Origin: Caryophanales bacterium UBA4100
GTDB lineage: Bacteria; Bacillota; Bacilli; Paenibacillales; UBA4045
NCBI GenBank assembly: GCA_002383285.1
Contig: DFXU01000048.1
Location: 1 to 6,117 of the forward strand
DNA length: 6,117 nucleotides
Reading direction: 5' to 3'
Position numbers and translations under genes: made by a program. Positions 5,656-6,117 of this stretch are shown here, one piece after another. The notes under the pieces are model-generated. The model was not told the origin of the DNA, did no database searches, and saw nothing but the letters and a program-made list of their open reading frames with translations. The first letter of the stretch is position 1, and each line of letters opens with the position of its first letter.

Positions 5656-6090
5656 ATGAATTTAGTTAAAGTAGCAACAGAGGTCGTAGGTGAGATAGAT
5701 GTGCATGATGATGCCATCATCACATTCCCTCATGGTTTACTAGGATTCGAGGACGTGCGTAAATTTACGCTAATCAACATTGGTGATGATATTCCTTTTA
5801 CATACCTACAAGCAGTTGAGATAGGAGAATTGGCATTCGTGGTCACAAACCCATTTTTATTCTATCCCGAGTACGAGTTTGAGTTGAGTGAAATCATAAA
5901 ACAAGAGCTTGGCATTGAGAAATCTGAGGATGTAGTGCTTGTTTCAATGATAACCATTAAGAATGGAGAGTTAAAGGATGCGACGATTAATCTGCTTGCA
6001 CCTATCATCATTAATGCGCGCAGAGCGGTAGGCAAACAAATTATTCTACATGATTCTACATACAATACTAAGCATACGCTCGTGCGATAA
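5656..6090 (+). CDS. fliW: Flagellar assembly factor FliW
   Basis: FliW is a small cytoplasmic protein that binds either flagellin or CsrA. When flagellin is secreted, free FliW captures CsrA and relieves repression of flagellin translation, so supply follows export. From ATG 5656 the product is 144 residues, against 143 in B. subtilis. Family hallmarks are the F24-P-H-G-L-L-G-F31 loop after a short beta-strand start, the LQAVEIGELAFVVTNPFLF strand region (51-69), and NLLAPIIIN (112-120) leading into R122-R123 and GKQIIL (126-131). It is mostly beta in predicted character. The sequence to the right ends in a ribosome-site-like AAGGTGA, consistent with csrA following in close coupling. The upstream TTG reading would add 11 residues that resemble translated leader. 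Confidence 0.95.
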   Translation: MNLVKVATEVVGEIDVHDDAIITFPHGLLGFEDVRKFTLINIGDDIPFTYLQAVEIGELAFVVTNPFLFYPEYEFELSEIIKQELGIEKSEDVVLVSMITIKNGELKDATINLLAPIIINARRAVGKQIILHDSTYNTKHTLVR

Positions 6091-6107
6091 TACTATTCAA
6101 GGAAAAG

Positions 6108-6114
6108 AAGGTGA
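6108..6114 (+). promoter_or_regulatory. Ribosome binding site of the next gene, probably csrA
   Basis: AAGGTGA ends three bases before the window edge, 18 bases after the fliW stop. A start codon is expected a few bases beyond the edge. In Bacillales the gene after fliW is normally csrA; that identity is inferred from order only. Confidence 0.5.
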
Positions 6115-6117
6115 ACT

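Noticed and set aside
5636..5660. GGA motif at the fliW ribosome site as a CsrA binding site
   Set aside because: A single GGA within a Shine-Dalgarno sequence is expected by chance; no second site or hairpin presentation is seen.

Overview
The window is a flagellar late-gene cluster from a low-to-mid GC Gram-positive bacterium of the order Bacillales. The gene order comFC - yvyF (TIGR03826 type) - flgM - flgN - flgK - flgL - yviE (DUF6470 type) - fliW, with a ribosome binding site for a following gene (expected csrA) at the right edge, is the Bacillus subtilis arrangement. Protein style (FlgK insertion, FlgN tail, intergenic repeat style) suggests Paenibacillus or a close relative; that genus-level guess is inference. 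All genes are on the + strand.

Layout. Positions 1-276 hold no convincing gene. They contain three hairpins, one of them a roughly 100-base imperfect inverted repeat, that share the word TACAACTAA and look like a dispersed intergenic repeat. Positions 277-1044 encode ComFC, a zinc-finger plus phosphoribosyltransferase-like competence protein. After an 83-base gap with a possible sigma-A promoter comes a YvyF-like zinc/HTH protein (1128-1538). A strong hairpin (1562-1597) follows, and a sigma-D-like -10 box (GCCGATAA) lies inside its left arm. Then come the anti-sigma factor FlgM (1640-1915), the export chaperone FlgN (1958-2461), the hook-filament junction proteins FlgK (2493-4070) and FlgL (4103-4999), and a DUF6470 protein of unknown function (5015-5581) built on a clean nine-residue repeat. 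A second intrinsic terminator (5595-5624) separates this block from FliW (5656-6090).

How it fits together. FlgM holds the flagellar sigma factor (SigD/FliA) inactive until the hook is complete and FlgM is exported. FlgN escorts FlgK and FlgL to the export apparatus. FlgK and FlgL form the junction on which flagellin polymerises. FliW binds flagellin and antagonises CsrA, tying flagellin translation to secretion. ComFC is part of DNA uptake rather than motility; its place upstream of flgM matches the competence-motility junction known in B. subtilis.

Four computed start sites were adjusted from the longest reading frame: flgM (ATG 1640, not GTG 1631), flgL (ATG 4103, not GTG 4091), the DUF6470 gene (TTG 5015, not GTG 5006; least certain) and fliW (ATG 5656, not TTG 5623). 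No genuinely new system is evident. The items most worth a second look are the hairpin/sigma-D overlap before flgM, the repeat cluster before comFC, and the nine-residue repeat in the DUF6470 protein.
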